The notes under the pieces: model-generated
What the model was told of the DNA's origin: nothing
Seen by the model: the letters and a program-made list of their open reading frames with translations, nothing else
Database searches by the model: none
Shown: positions 27,765-37,042 of the stretch, piece by piece
How positions within the stretch are numbered: position 1 is the stretch's first letter
Layout: every line of letters starts with the position of its first letter
Made by a program: the position numbers and the translations under genes
NCBI RefSeq assembly: GCF_002080045.1
Contig: NZ_MUIN01000001.1
Span: 380,930-444,929 of the forward strand
From: Pseudomonas sp. Bc-h
GTDB taxonomy: Bacteria > Pseudomonadota > Gammaproteobacteria > Pseudomonadales > Pseudomonadaceae
Reading direction: 5' to 3'
DNA: 64,000 bases

Positions 27765-27914
27765 TCATACATTTGTTTTTTTTGCGGCTTTGTAGTCCGC
27801 AATGAAAGTTCTGGCGCGCTTGATGTAGGTAACCTCTGGCTCTGTTCCATCGCTGGTGGAGGGGGATGCAGTCGACGCATGCAGCTGCAGGCCAAGCGCT
27901 TTGATCACTTTCAC
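27765..27914 (-). pseudogene. Possible remnant of an antitoxin-type gene (49 codons)
   Basis: A short frame starting GTG encodes VKVIKALGLQLHASTASP..., ending TNV. The segment KVIKALGLQLHAS resembles the C-terminal end of helix-turn-helix antitoxins, without the DNA-binding part. It overlaps the cobK 3' end by 4 bp and stops 12 bp before the antitoxin-like gene. It could be a decayed duplicate or a genuine small gene; the evidence is thin. Confidence 0.35.
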
Positions 27915-28657
27915 TCTGCGGGAGACGAAGGTCGGGAATCATCCTGCAATACCGCCAGCAACTCCCCGACGCTCCAGAACTCCCGATCCACCTCTGCCAA
28001 TACTGGCCGCTTCAACACCAGCACCGGCACTCCGCGTTCCCGCGCCACTTCCAGCTTCGGTTCGGTCGCGCTGCTGCCGCTGTTTTTGCTGATCAGCACA
28101 TCAATCTGGCGCCGTTCGAACAACTCGCGTTCTTCGTCGAGATGAAACGGGCCGCGCGCGCCGATCACTTCGCAGCGCTCGTTGCCGGGGTAAGCGTCCA
28201 GTGCGCGGAGTGTCCAGAACTGGTGTTCGGGGATTTCGTGCAGGTGCTGCAAGGGCTCGCGGCCGAGGGTGAACAGCGGGCGCTGGAAGGTGGCGAGTGC
28301 GGGGATCAGCCCGGCCCAGTCTGCGACTTCACGCCAGTCGTCGTCAGGGCCCGCCCGCCAGGCAGGCCGCCGCAGCGCCCAGCACGGGACGCCCGCAAGC
28401 TTTGCAGCGACGGCGGCGTTGTGGCTGATCTGCGCAGCGTAGGGGTGGGTCGCATCGAGGATAAGATCGATGTGTTCCTTGCGTACGAACTGTGCCAGCC
28501 CTTCAGCGCCGCCGTAGCCGCCGACGCGAACCTGACAGCGCAGATCGCTCGGCACCCGGCCGACACCCGCGAGACTGTAGATGTGCTGCGGGCCCAGAGT
28601 CCGTGCAATCGCCAGTGCTTCGGTGACACCGCCAAGCAGGAGGATTCGCTCAGCCAT
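27911..28657 (-). CDS. cobK: Precorrin-6A reductase CobK
   Basis: A 248-residue protein starting [20 protein letters not shown], with DATHPYAAQISHNA near residue 70 and a C-terminal DVLISKNSGSSATEPKLEVA typical of CobK/CbiJ. It reduces precorrin-6A to precorrin-6B with NADPH in aerobic cobalamin synthesis. Its start codon overlaps the stop of cobL, so the two are translationally coupled. Confidence 0.93.
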   Translation of the reverse strand: MAERILLLGGVTEALAIARTLGPQHIYSLAGVGRVPSDLRCQVRVGGYGGAEGLAQFVRKEHIDLILDATHPYAAQISHNAAVAAKLAGVPCWALRRPAWRAGPDDDWREVADWAGLIPALATFQRPLFTLGREPLQHLHEIPEHQFWTLRALDAYPGNERCEVIGARGPFHLDEERELFERRQIDVLISKNSGSSATEPKLEVARERGVPVLVLKRPVLAEVDREFWSVGELLAVLQDDSRPSSPAE

Positions 28658-29859
28658 CAGGGTTTGATCGCTTCGAGCAAAGTGATGGGCAGCGCCTGGC
28701 GCCAGGTGTCGAACTCACCCAGCGGCTTGGAGTGGGCCAGATGAATGCGGGTCAGTTCACCGCCATGTTGTTCCCGCCAGTTCACCAGCATGGCCTCGCT
28801 TTGCAGCGTAACGGCATTGGCCACCAGCCGGCCTCCGGAACGCAATTGCTGCCAGCAACTTTCCAGCACTCCAGAGCGCGTCACGCCGCCGCCGATGAAA
28901 ATCGCATCGGGCGTTTCCAGTCCTTCAAGGGCATCGGGCGCACGACCGCGCACCAGTTGCAGCCCGGGCACACCCAAGGCATCACGGTTGAATTCGATCA
29001 ATTGCTGGCGGCTTTCGTTGGATTCGATTGTCACGGCCCGGCAGGTAGGGTGGGCGCGCATCCATTCGATACCAATCGAGCCGCAGCCCGCGCCGACGTC
29101 CCACAACAGCTCGCCGGGAACGGGGGCAAGGCGGGCGAGGGTGATCGCGCGCACGTCGCGTTTGGTCAGTTGACCGTCATGACGAAACGCATCGTCCGGC
29201 AAGCCTCCCAACGGGGATAAACGCAAGGTCCCCGGCTCGGCACGGCAGTCGATAGCCACCAGATTCAAGGCCGCGATCTCTGGATCGGACCAGTCGCTGG
29301 CGATGGCCTCGACGCGTCGTTCCGATGGGCCGCCCAGGTGCTCGAGAACGGTCATTTTGCTGGAACCGAAGCCGCGCTCGCGCAACAAGGCCGCAATCGC
29401 CGAGGGGCTGTGACCGTCGTTGCTCAGCACCAGCAGGCGCAGACCGTGGTGCAGTTGTGCGTTCAGCGCGGCCACCGGGCGAGCGACGACAGATAACGTC
29501 ACCACCTCCTGCAACGCCCAGCCCAGGCGCGCGGCGGCCAGAGAATAGGAAGAGGGCGCAGGAATCACCCGCATCTGCTCGACAGGCACCTGACGCGACA
29601 GGCTCACGCCCACCCCGAACAGCATGGGATCACCGCTTGCAATCACGCAGACCGGCTCGCCACGCTGTTCCAGCACTGGCTGCAATGAGAACGGGCTTGG
29701 CCAGTGACGACGTTCGGCGCCAATGCACCGTGGCAACAGGTCGAGCTGGCGCGAGTTGCCGAACACCTGCCGCGCCTGCAACAGTGCGTGCCGGGCATTC
29801 CTGCCCAGCCCCTTGAAGCCGTCTTCACCAATTCCCACGACTGTCAGCCACGGCGACAT
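28657..29859 (-). CDS. cobL: Precorrin-6B C5,15-methyltransferase (decarboxylating) CobL
   Basis: A 400-residue fusion. The N-terminal half is a CbiE-like tetrapyrrole methylase ([31 protein letters not shown]) and the C-terminal half is CbiT-like with a SAM motif ([16 protein letters not shown]). It methylates C5 and C15 and decarboxylates precorrin-6B. It is divergent from cobG across about 200 bp, which must hold promoters for both arms of the cob cluster. Confidence 0.94.
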   Translation of the reverse strand: MSPWLTVVGIGEDGFKGLGRNARHALLQARQVFGNSRQLDLLPRCIGAERRHWPSPFSLQPVLEQRGEPVCVIASGDPMLFGVGVSLSRQVPVEQMRVIPAPSSYSLAAARLGWALQEVVTLSVVARPVAALNAQLHHGLRLLVLSNDGHSPSAIAALLRERGFGSSKMTVLEHLGGPSERRVEAIASDWSDPEIAALNLVAIDCRAEPGTLRLSPLGGLPDDAFRHDGQLTKRDVRAITLARLAPVPGELLWDVGAGCGSIGIEWMRAHPTCRAVTIESNESRQQLIEFNRDALGVPGLQLVRGRAPDALEGLETPDAIFIGGGVTRSGVLESCWQQLRSGGRLVANAVTLQSEAMLVNWREQHGGELTRIHLAHSKPLGEFDTWRQALPITLLEAIKP

Positions 29860-30062
29860 GTATTGCCCTCAAAGCCAATGCTTGCGACAGGCCGATAAGC
29901 GCGGCCTGTGGATAAGGTCGGCATGATACCGCGCCAGTGGAGGCTCGTCCTTTTTGCCATCCGACAGACCGGCTTTTCATGCGACCTGCCAAAGCAGGCA
30001 TAATACGGCGCCTGCAGACGCCCCGTTCTGCACTTCCCAGCCCGATCACGTCAGGTGACCCT

Positions 30063-31415
30063 TTGACCGAGCCGCTGTCTGCTCGCCCGCCCGCTACGCC
30101 TCTGCGCCCCTCGGCTTGTCCGGGGTTGTTGCGTATCGTCCCGGCGCTGGACGGTGGCATCTGCCGGATCAAGCTGGCAGGCGGCGTTATATCGGCGGAT
30201 CAGGCGTTTGCCGTTGCTGATGCCGCGCAGCGTTTTGCCGGTGGGGTGATCGAGGCGACCAATCGCGGCAACCTGCAGATTCGCGGGATCGGCGCGGACC
30301 ACGATGCGCTGATCGCGACATTACTCGATGCCGGGCTGGGGCCGAAGAACCCCGCCAGCGACGACGTGCGCAATCTGATGCTCAGCCCTACGGCAGGTCT
30401 GGATCCACAGCAGCTGTTCGATGCTCGCCCTCTGGCGGCGCAGATTCTCCACTCGCTTGAAACCCACCCTCGCTTTCATGAGCTCTCCCCAAAGTTCGCC
30501 CTGTCACTGGATGCAGGCGAAGGCCTGGTGATGCTCGAACATCCCCATGACCTGTGGCTGTCGGCAATGGACGTGGATGGCGAAACCTTGCTGGGGTTTG
30601 GACTGGCGGGATGCCCGGCGAACGATCCGCCACTGGCGGCTGTCACGCTGGATTCGGGGCTTGATCTGGTGGTGGCCATGCTCGAATTGTTCCTTGAGCA
30701 TGCCCGGCCGGAGCAGACGCGGATGCGTCATTTGCTTGAAGACATGCCGGTCACGCGTTTTCTGGAGCTGCTGTCTGAACGCCTGACGACGTCGTTAAGA
30801 ACCGGCAAGGAAATAACCTCATGGCGTCGGTCGCCGATCCGGACGAACGCGCATATCGGTGCTTATCCGCAAGCGCTGTCCGGCCTGACGTGTGTCGGTG
30901 GGGTCGTGCCTTTGGGGCGCCTGACGCCGTCCATGTTGCGCAAGGCCGCTGTGCTGTCGGTTGAGCTGGGCGATGGCGCGCTGGCGATGACTCCCTGGCA
31001 GAGCCTGATACTGCGCAATGTCGCCACGGCGCGATCCGCCGACGCGCTCGATGGCTTGCGAGCGGCAGGGCTGTTATGCGATGCCGACCAGGCACTCTCG
31101 CAGATGATTGCCTGCACTGGCTCTGCTGCCTGTGGCAAAGGGCTGGCGGACACCAAGTCGGACGCATTGCAACTGGCCGCGTACCTGCAACGAGAGGGTG
31201 TCAGTCAGATGATTCATCTTTCTGGCTGCACCCGGTCCTGCGCTGCGGCCCATGTGGCGCCGGTCACATTGCTGGCGGTGTCAGCCGGCCATTACGACCT
31301 TTATTTTCACCACGCAGATCGGCCGGGTTTCGGCGAGTTGCGTGGGCGGGACCTCACTATTGAAGCAGTCGGTGCGCTGTTGACCACCGACTCACGGAGC
31401 AACACCGATGATTGA
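30063..31415 (+). CDS. cobG: Precorrin-3B synthase CobG
   Basis: A 450-residue sulfite/nitrite-reductase-like oxygenase. The C-terminal Fe-S/heme motif is visible as CTGSAACGKGLADTK and LSGCTRSCAAAHVAP. It converts precorrin-3A to precorrin-3B with oxygen, the step that defines the aerobic pathway. A TTG start at 30063 is proposed because CAGGTG lies 7 bp upstream and the first 42 residues of the longer frame (from 29937) look non-coding. The stop overlaps the cobH start by 8 bp. Confidence 0.9.
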   Translation: MTEPLSARPPATPLRPSACPGLLRIVPALDGGICRIKLAGGVISADQAFAVADAAQRFAGGVIEATNRGNLQIRGIGADHDALIATLLDAGLGPKNPASDDVRNLMLSPTAGLDPQQLFDARPLAAQILHSLETHPRFHELSPKFALSLDAGEGLVMLEHPHDLWLSAMDVDGETLLGFGLAGCPANDPPLAAVTLDSGLDLVVAMLELFLEHARPEQTRMRHLLEDMPVTRFLELLSERLTTSLRTGKEITSWRRSPIRTNAHIGAYPQALSGLTCVGGVVPLGRLTPSMLRKAAVLSVELGDGALAMTPWQSLILRNVATARSADALDGLRAAGLLCDADQALSQMIACTGSAACGKGLADTKSDALQLAAYLQREGVSQMIHLSGCTRSCAAAHVAPVTLLAVSAGHYDLYFHHADRPGFGELRGRDLTIEAVGALLTTDSRSNTDD

Positions 31416-32034
31416 TTACATCCGCGACGGTCAGGAGATCTATCGCAACTCCTTCGCGATCATTCGCGCCGAGGCCAACCTCGACAGGATCCCGGCCGAC
31501 CTTGAAAAACTCGCAGTGCGGGTGATTCATGCCTGCGGCATGGTCGATGCGGTCGACGGTCTGCGCTTCTCTCCGGGCGCCGGCACAGTCGGGCGTCAGG
31601 CGCTGGCTGGCGGTGCGCCGATTCTGTGTGACGCGCACATGGTCGCCGAGGGTGTGACCCGTGCCCGTCTGCCTGCGAACAATCAGGTCATCTGCACGCT
31701 TAAACGTGAAGAGGTTCCGGAGCTGGCCCGCGAGCTGGGCAACACCCGTTCCGCTGCCGCACTGGAACTGTGGCGGCCCCATCTTGAAGGCGCTGTAGTG
31801 GTCATTGGCAACGCGCCCACCGCGCTGTTCTACCTGCTGGAAATGATCGATGCCGGTGCTCCGAAACCGGCACTGATTCTTGGCTTTCCGGTGGGCTTCG
31901 TCGGTGCCGCCGAATCCAAGGACATGCTCGCCGCCGACAGCCGTGGCGTGCCATACGTGATCATGCAGGGCCGTCGCGGCGGCAGCGCGATGGCGGCAGC
32001 TGCGGTGAACGCCCTCGCCACGGAGGTCGAATGA
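31408..32034 (+). CDS. cobH: Precorrin-8X methylmutase CobH
   Basis: A 208-residue enzyme of usual length. Conserved blocks: [29 protein letters not shown] (catalytic His), [12 protein letters not shown] and [15 protein letters not shown]. It moves a methyl group from C11 to C12 to form hydrogenobyrinate. It overlaps cobG by 8 bp and cobI by 4 bp, showing coupled translation. Confidence 0.96.
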   Translation: MIDYIRDGQEIYRNSFAIIRAEANLDRIPADLEKLAVRVIHACGMVDAVDGLRFSPGAGTVGRQALAGGAPILCDAHMVAEGVTRARLPANNQVICTLKREEVPELARELGNTRSAAALELWRPHLEGAVVVIGNAPTALFYLLEMIDAGAPKPALILGFPVGFVGAAESKDMLAADSRGVPYVIMQGRRGGSAMAAAAVNALATEVE

Positions 32035-32765
32035 TGCAGGCTCGTGGTCGTCTGATTGGGCTGGGTGTAGGCCCCGGGGATCCTGAACTGATCACCGTCA
32101 AGGCGCTGCGCCTGCTGCGTGAATCGCCGGTGGTGGCGTACTTCGTGGCGAAGGGCAAGAAGGGCAATGCTTTCGGGATCATCGAAGCCCACCTGCAAGA
32201 GGCCCAGACGCTGATGCCATTGGTGTACCCGGTGACCACCGAAGTCCTGCCTGCGCCAATGTCTTACGAACAGATCATCAGCGACTTCTACGACACCGCC
32301 AGTCTCGACGTGGCCGCGCATCTGGATGCCGGGCGCGATGTGGCAGTGATCTGCGAAGGCGACCCCTTTTTCTACGGCTCGTACATGTACCTGCACGATC
32401 GCCTCGCCGAGCGTTATGAGGCGGAGGTCGTGCCGGGTGTCTGCTCGATGCTCGGCGGCGCTTCGGTATTGGGTGCGCCACTGGTGTATCGCAATCAGAG
32501 CCTGTCGGTGTTATCGGGGGTGCTGTCGGCGGAGGAGCTCAAGCGCAAGCTGGTGGATGCCGATGCGGCTGTGATCATGAAGCTGGGGCGCAACCTGCCT
32601 AAAGTGCGCCAGGTGTTGGTTGAGACCGGTCTGGCGGAACGCGCGCTGTACGTCGAGCGCGCGACCATGAGCAATCAGAAAATCGTGCCGCTGGCCGAGG
32701 TCGACCCGATGTCCTCGCCGTACTTCTCGCTGATCATCGTTCCTGGCGAAAGGTGGCAAGGCTGA
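32031..32765 (+). CDS. cobI: Precorrin-2 C20-methyltransferase CobI
   Basis: A 244-residue tetrapyrrole methylase. The SAM-binding loop is [17 protein letters not shown], and the second conserved motif [18 protein letters not shown] is present. It methylates precorrin-2 at C20 to give precorrin-3A, the substrate of CobG. The ATGA-type overlap with cobH and the TGATG overlap with cobJ put it in one operon. Confidence 0.95.
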   Translation: MMQARGRLIGLGVGPGDPELITVKALRLLRESPVVAYFVAKGKKGNAFGIIEAHLQEAQTLMPLVYPVTTEVLPAPMSYEQIISDFYDTASLDVAAHLDAGRDVAVICEGDPFFYGSYMYLHDRLAERYEAEVVPGVCSMLGGASVLGAPLVYRNQSLSVLSGVLSAEELKRKLVDADAAVIMKLGRNLPKVRQVLVETGLAERALYVERATMSNQKIVPLAEVDPMSSPYFSLIIVPGERWQG

Positions 32766-34477
32766 TGGGCACTTCGAACATCCAGGCGCCAGCCATTGTC
32801 ATTCTCGGCAAGGGGGCGCTGGCGACGGCCAAACGCATTCAGCAGCTCTACCCGGACGCGCTGATTCACGGCCTGGCCGAGCGTGTCGAAGGTGCCGATC
32901 GCAGCTACGCCGAGTTCGGCGCGACGCTGCGTCAGCTGTATCAACAGGACACGCCGATCATTGCGCTGTGCGCGGCAGGGATCGTGATTCGAACCCTCGC
33001 CCCGGTCTTGCTGGAAAAGGGCGCCGAGCCGCCAGTGCTGGCTGTCGCCGAGGACGGTAGCGCGATCGTGCCACTGCTTGGCGGCCTGGGCGGGGTCAAC
33101 GTCATGGCCCGGGAAATCGCCGGGGCCCTGAACACGACTGCCGCGATCACCACCAGCGGTGAACTGCGTTTCGGCACCTGTCTGCTCAATCCGCCTGCCG
33201 GTTATGCGCTGGGCGATCTGGAACTGGGCAAGCGTTTCGTTTCCGACTTGCTGTCCGGAGAAAGCGTGCGCATCGAAGGTGCAGCGCCGTGGCTGGCCCA
33301 GGCGCAATTACCTGAGGATGATCACGCGCATCTGGCGATTCGCGTGGGTTACGCCGAGCGCGAGCCGTCGGCCAATGAATTGCTCATCTACCCGCGCAAT
33401 GTGTTGGTGGCGGTCGATGCGTCAGTCGCTGATATTGCCAATTCCGTGAGAGATGCGCTGCATGATTCGCGGATCGCGACTCAGGCACTGGCCTGTCTGC
33501 TGGCCAGCGAATCAGACATGGCAAAACCTGCGCTGCATGCGGCTGCCCAAGCGTTGGGAGTGCCGGTGCGCTTTACCTCGGCTGCATCGGTAAGCGAGAT
33601 GGTGCAGCAAGTACTGCCGCAACTGCTACCGCCGATCAACCCGGTGGACGGCATTGCGATTGCAGTCGCACCACAGCCTCTGGACACAGAGCAGGTGGGC
33701 CGCGGGCGCGGGCGTCTGGCTGTCATCGGCCTGGGTCCTGGCGCCGCAGAGTTCATGATTCCCGCCGTCAAGGCCGAACTCGCCCGGGCCAACGATGTAT
33801 TGGGCTACGAGACCTATGTGCGCATGGCTGGCCCATTCCGCGCCGATCAGGTCCTGCACTGCACCGATAACCGCGAAGAGATGCAGCGGGCACGCCACGC
33901 GTTCGAACTGGCAGCTCAGGGGCGTTCAGTGGTAGTGGTTTCGTCTGGGGATCCGGGCGTATTCGCGATGGCTGCAGCAGTGCTGGAAGCGCTGCAAGAG
34001 TCCGACAATCCCGAGTGGCATGCAGTCGATCTGGAAATCCTGCCGGGCGTATCCGCTTCGCTGGCTACGGCGGCGCAGGCGGGTGCGCCTTTGGGCCATG
34101 ATTTCTGCGTAATGTCCCTGTCCGACAATCTCAAGCCTTGGGGCATCATCGAAAAGCGTCTGGACCTGGCGTGTCAGGCGGATCTGGCGTTGGCGTTCTA
34201 CAACCCGATTTCCCGTTCCCGGCCATGGCAACTGGGACGCGCACTGGAAATCGTGCGCCAGCATCGCAGTCCGCAAACCCCGGTGACGCTGGGGCGCGAC
34301 ATCGGCCGTCCGGGCCAGACCTTGCGCGTCGTCACCCTCGGCGAACTCGCACCCGAAATGGTCGACATGCGCACCATGGTCCTGATTGGCTCCTCCACCA
34401 CGTGTGTGTTTGCGCGTGCCAATGGCAGTCAGTGGGTGTACACGCCGCGTTGGTATGGCGACAAGCCTGAGAAGTAG
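32765..34477 (+). CDS. cobJ: CbiG-CobJ fusion: precorrin-3B C17-methyltransferase
   Basis: A 570-residue protein with two parts. Residues about 10-310 are CbiG-like (VILGKGALATAKRIQQLYP; ALCAAGIVIRTLAPVL; PLLGGLGGVNVMAREIA). Residues about 320-570 are the CobJ methylase (RLAVIGLGPGAAEFMIPA; VVSSGDPGVFAMAAAVLEAL; AFYNPISRSRP). CobJ methylates C17 with ring contraction. CbiG acts on the delta-lactone in the anaerobic pathway, so its fusion in an aerobic cluster is notable, though known in pseudomonads. The ATG at 32765 overlaps the cobI stop. Confidence 0.93.
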   Translation: MGTSNIQAPAIVILGKGALATAKRIQQLYPDALIHGLAERVEGADRSYAEFGATLRQLYQQDTPIIALCAAGIVIRTLAPVLLEKGAEPPVLAVAEDGSAIVPLLGGLGGVNVMAREIAGALNTTAAITTSGELRFGTCLLNPPAGYALGDLELGKRFVSDLLSGESVRIEGAAPWLAQAQLPEDDHAHLAIRVGYAEREPSANELLIYPRNVLVAVDASVADIANSVRDALHDSRIATQALACLLASESDMAKPALHAAAQALGVPVRFTSAASVSEMVQQVLPQLLPPINPVDGIAIAVAPQPLDTEQVGRGRGRLAVIGLGPGAAEFMIPAVKAELARANDVLGYETYVRMAGPFRADQVLHCTDNREEMQRARHAFELAAQGRSVVVVSSGDPGVFAMAAAVLEALQESDNPEWHAVDLEILPGVSASLATAAQAGAPLGHDFCVMSLSDNLKPWGIIEKRLDLACQADLALAFYNPISRSRPWQLGRALEIVRQHRSPQTPVTLGRDIGRPGQTLRVVTLGELAPEMVDMRTMVLIGSSTTCVFARANGSQWVYTPRWYGDKPEK

Positions 34478-34824
34478 TCAGCCCGGCGTGCTGAACTCTC
34501 TCGTTCTCATGTGGGAAAGGTCTGGGCGTAGACGAAGCTTTGTCGCTACGCCCATCTTGAAATTCGCCCGCTTGCCAGAGGAAATGATCGCTACTTAGCG
34601 ACGTCAGTTGTCGCTCTTTTCCCTGTTGGGCTGTTCAGGCCTACGCGGCTCCCCGCGTGCGCAGGGGACGATGCATTCCCCTCTCCATGCCTTCCGGAAC
34701 GGCGTGTAGGAAACACCTGTTTCCAGTTCCACTTCTACTTATTGGTCACTTGTTTTCTTGCCGCGAAAACTCGCTAGTCTCATTTTGTCCATGAGGGACA
34801 TGAGTGATCTAAAAGGACTGGAAA
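34478..34824. other. Intergenic region before the three-paralogue module, with palindrome
   Basis: A 347-bp non-coding gap, more AT-rich toward its right end. A perfect dyad GGAAACACCTGTTTCC (34709-34724; 7-bp arms, 2-nt spacer) lies 100 bp before the next start codon and could be an operator. AAGGA precedes the ATG at 34825. No terminator with a clear T-run was seen after cobJ. Confidence 0.5.
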
Positions 34825-35631
34825 ATGAGTTTTGAGAAACAAATGAGTGACAACGATATTCGCTCTTTTATCGCAGAGGTCGAACTGGCGGACAGCTCTC
34901 GGCCAGTGATCCAGCAGCGTCGCGCGATGAGTATCGCTCGGGCGAGGACGGCATTGGTGACGGAAAATGCCGATGCAGCGGTAGTAGGCAGCAATCTATT
35001 GGCATTTGCCGAGGGGGTTTCACGGCAGAACAAGGAAGACGTCATGGATTCCTTTCTGTTCGCGACGTTGGTAGCCAACAAGGCTTTCAACCCCGAGACT
35101 CAAAGCGTCGACTGGTACTCGCGCTTCTACAAGGTACTCTCGACAGTAGGCTGGCTATCAACGAGCTGGAGCTACGAACGGTACCAGTCGAATCATCAGC
35201 GATTCACTATGGAGCAGGCCGGCCTTGAAATTCTGGCTTCTGCAATCGCTGCAGCGGCATTACCGGGACCTGCTTCGGTGGCGATGCTCAAGGTCGCGGG
35301 GGACGCAGTCAGGGCCCTCGCAGCAAAGGAAAAGCCCTTGGGTTTGTTCGAACGTCAGACCAAATCCCACAATGGCGCAAGTTTCCGTATCGGCGCATGT
35401 GCCGAGTCCCAAGACGGCACGGTCAACCTGGCGATGGGGGCGGTCAATTTCGAGGCCTCCTCGACCGTGACGGATGTGCTGTTCTGGGAATGGAACAGTT
35501 CCGAGGTCAAGACCTTTCGCGGGGAAGACACTCTGGTGTTGAACACACGTCTTTATGCCGGTCATCGCGAGCTTATCCAGCAGCGACTGGGTACCAATGC
35601 GCAAACCGCTATTGCCGAGTTCGATATTTAA
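34825..35631 (+). CDS. Uncharacterised protein, paralogue 1 of a three-gene family
   Basis: A 268-residue protein without a signal peptide. Residues 54-90 (VGSNLLAFAEGVS, then EDVMDSFLFATLVANKAF) match the N-terminus of the third gene's product, and residues about 174-265 (C192, DGTVNLAMGAVNF, VLFWEWN) match its C-terminus. Residues about 130-170 are Ala-rich and hydrophobic and could insert into a membrane or form a helical hairpin. The first 45 residues are an extra charged helical segment absent from the paralogues. Function unknown. A terminator-like hairpin follows, so this may be the best-expressed member of the set. Confidence 0.75.
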   Translation: MSFEKQMSDNDIRSFIAEVELADSSRPVIQQRRAMSIARARTALVTENADAAVVGSNLLAFAEGVSRQNKEDVMDSFLFATLVANKAFNPETQSVDWYSRFYKVLSTVGWLSTSWSYERYQSNHQRFTMEQAGLEILASAIAAAALPGPASVAMLKVAGDAVRALAAKEKPLGLFERQTKSHNGASFRIGACAESQDGTVNLAMGAVNFEASSTVTDVLFWEWNSSEVKTFRGEDTLVLNTRLYAGHRELIQQRLGTNAQTAIAEFDI

Positions 35632-35640
35632 GAATGAGAG

Positions 35641-35663
35641 AGGGGCGCCTGGCGCCCCTTTTT
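35641..35663 (+). terminator. Rho-independent terminator/attenuator inside the paralogue module
   Basis: AGGGGCGCC and GGCGCCCCT form a tight stem followed by five T, 10 bp after the first paralogue's stop. It lies 16 bp before the start of the second gene, so it would cut or reduce transcription into the other two. Confidence 0.75.
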
Positions 35664-35678
35664 CATGTGGAGGTGCAA

Positions 35679-36404
35679 TTGAATCAAGGAACGATTGAAG
35701 GGCAATGCAATGCGGGTTGCCTGCTGTTTATGTCCGCCGCTTGCAGTGATCGACAAAAGACCGATGCAAGCGATATCACGTTGTATACCCAGCTGGCGGC
35801 CAGCAAAAAACACTCACGGATGGATACTCCGGACAGTTGGAAACAAACCTGGTTGGCCGCCCTGAGCAGATTTGGCTGGGCATTGAAAGCTCATGAGACG
35901 CTGAGCTTGCCTGCCGCCGAACTGGGCTCTGGCACTCTGTGGGAGTGGACGCATCGGCATGTTCCAGTTTTTTTCCCACGTCAGTTGGTTCGGGAAGGGG
36001 GGATCTTGATGAAGCGGTCCGTGGCTGCCCATCCAGAACAGCCTGCCCTTGAACTGTTAATCCCTCACATCATTGAGCCTGTCCCGACTAGCCTTGCATG
36101 GGATCAGATGGCGCCAGTGCCGGAGCACAGAATAGGGTTGCAGTTCGCCTATTGCGGGCCGGCATCGGGGTTGAATCTGGTGGTTCTTTCGTTGAAAACG
36201 AGGCAAACGCTGAAGTCCGGTTTCCTGATTGAGGTGCTCGATCCCAAGGCTGTGGTCGGTAATGTCGAGGTGACGTATTACTCGGTTGAAATGCTGGAGC
36301 GGGTCTACGGCCCGCTTCGCGCCAGCATCGGCAGGGCTCTTGAGGAGCGCCGCGTGATCATGATCTCTCCCTTGCAGGAGGTCGCCGATGACCACCCCGA
36401 ATGA
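35679..36404 (+). CDS. Uncharacterised protein, paralogue 2 of a three-gene family
   Basis: A 241-residue protein. A TTG start at 35679 is proposed because GGAGG lies 6 bp upstream; the frame is open further 5' but runs through the terminator hairpin. It shares the family layout: an N-terminal DITLYTQLAASKKHSR ... SWKQTWLAALSRFGW block (32-67) and a C-terminal ASGLNLVVLSLKTRQTLKSG ... LERVYGPLRASIGRAL block (162-221). The middle is Trp-, His- and Pro-rich. It is the most diverged of the three. The stop overlaps the next gene by 17 bp. Function unknown. Confidence 0.65.
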   Translation: MNQGTIEGQCNAGCLLFMSAACSDRQKTDASDITLYTQLAASKKHSRMDTPDSWKQTWLAALSRFGWALKAHETLSLPAAELGSGTLWEWTHRHVPVFFPRQLVREGGILMKRSVAAHPEQPALELLIPHIIEPVPTSLAWDQMAPVPEHRIGLQFAYCGPASGLNLVVLSLKTRQTLKSGFLIEVLDPKAVVGNVEVTYYSVEMLERVYGPLRASIGRALEERRVIMISPLQEVADDHPE

Positions 36405-37029
36405 GAGCCTGGTGATGGGCAGCAGTCTGGTGTCCTTTGGCTCGTCTGTCTCCGCAGGCCTGCGTGCCGACGTTATGGATTGCCTCTTGTATGCACAGCT
36501 ATCGGCAGACAAGAAATATGACAGGCGTCAGAACTGGAGGCAGTGGATCGAGCAATATCAACGAGTCATTTATCAGAAGGGGTCGCGGATCAGCGGCGCG
36601 CTCAATCCCGTCCAGATAAAGATTCAGCGTCTGCAAGATCTTCGTACTGTTCGCTACTACCTCTCGGGAGCCGCGACTTCCCCCGAGTTGCAGGCTTTGC
36701 TAGAGCGGTCCATCGATGCGCTGATGGGCAGTGAGCATGCGAAAGCGTTCTTCAGTACATGGTTTGTTTCCGGTCGCTCCGAGAGCATGCAAGTCATCCC
36801 GTGCGAAGCGAGGGCGGACGGCGGGGTCAATATCCTTGTGTGCGGTCTGCAGATGACCACGAGCGCGTTCACCTCAGGTTTCTTTTTCTGGGAGGTGCCG
36901 TCTGGCGAGATGATCGTTCGTTCCAACGGCGCCTCTTTCATGATGACCGAGGAAAGTTATGCGCCATTTCGCAAGCCGATAGCGCGCTATCTGGGCGCGC
37001 AGGCACGTCGAGTGATTCTGGAGCTGTAG
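36388..37029 (+). CDS. Uncharacterised protein, paralogue 3 of a three-gene family
   Basis: A 213-residue protein. MGSSLVSFGSSVSAG followed by DVMDCLLYAQLSADKKYD (residues 10-45) is the family N-terminal signature; residues 120-212 carry the C-terminal domain (VIPCEARADGGVNILVCGL, FFFWEVPSGE, YAPFRKPIARYLGA). No signal peptide or clear membrane segment. A strong GGAGG precedes the ATG, and the gene overlaps the previous one by 17 bp, so genes 2 and 3 are coupled. Function unknown. Confidence 0.75.
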   Translation: MTTPNESLVMGSSLVSFGSSVSAGLRADVMDCLLYAQLSADKKYDRRQNWRQWIEQYQRVIYQKGSRISGALNPVQIKIQRLQDLRTVRYYLSGAATSPELQALLERSIDALMGSEHAKAFFSTWFVSGRSESMQVIPCEARADGGVNILVCGLQMTTSAFTSGFFFWEVPSGEMIVRSNGASFMMTEESYAPFRKPIARYLGAQARRVILEL

Positions 37030-37042
37030 ACGCGGGGTACCC

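Noticed and set aside
27649..27942. 97-codon frame spanning the antitoxin gene and the cobK end
   Set aside because: It is out of frame with two more plausible frames and its residue makeup looks like a shadow.
29870..30062. Possible cobalamin riboswitch before cobG
   Set aside because: There is a CCTGCC..GCAGG hairpin and a GACCTGCC word, but the rest of the B12-box core and flanking helices are not recognisable.
34478..37029. Genomic island or prophage boundaries around the three-paralogue module
   Set aside because: No integrase, tRNA end, direct-repeat attachment sites or transposase is visible; only a simple gene insertion can be argued.
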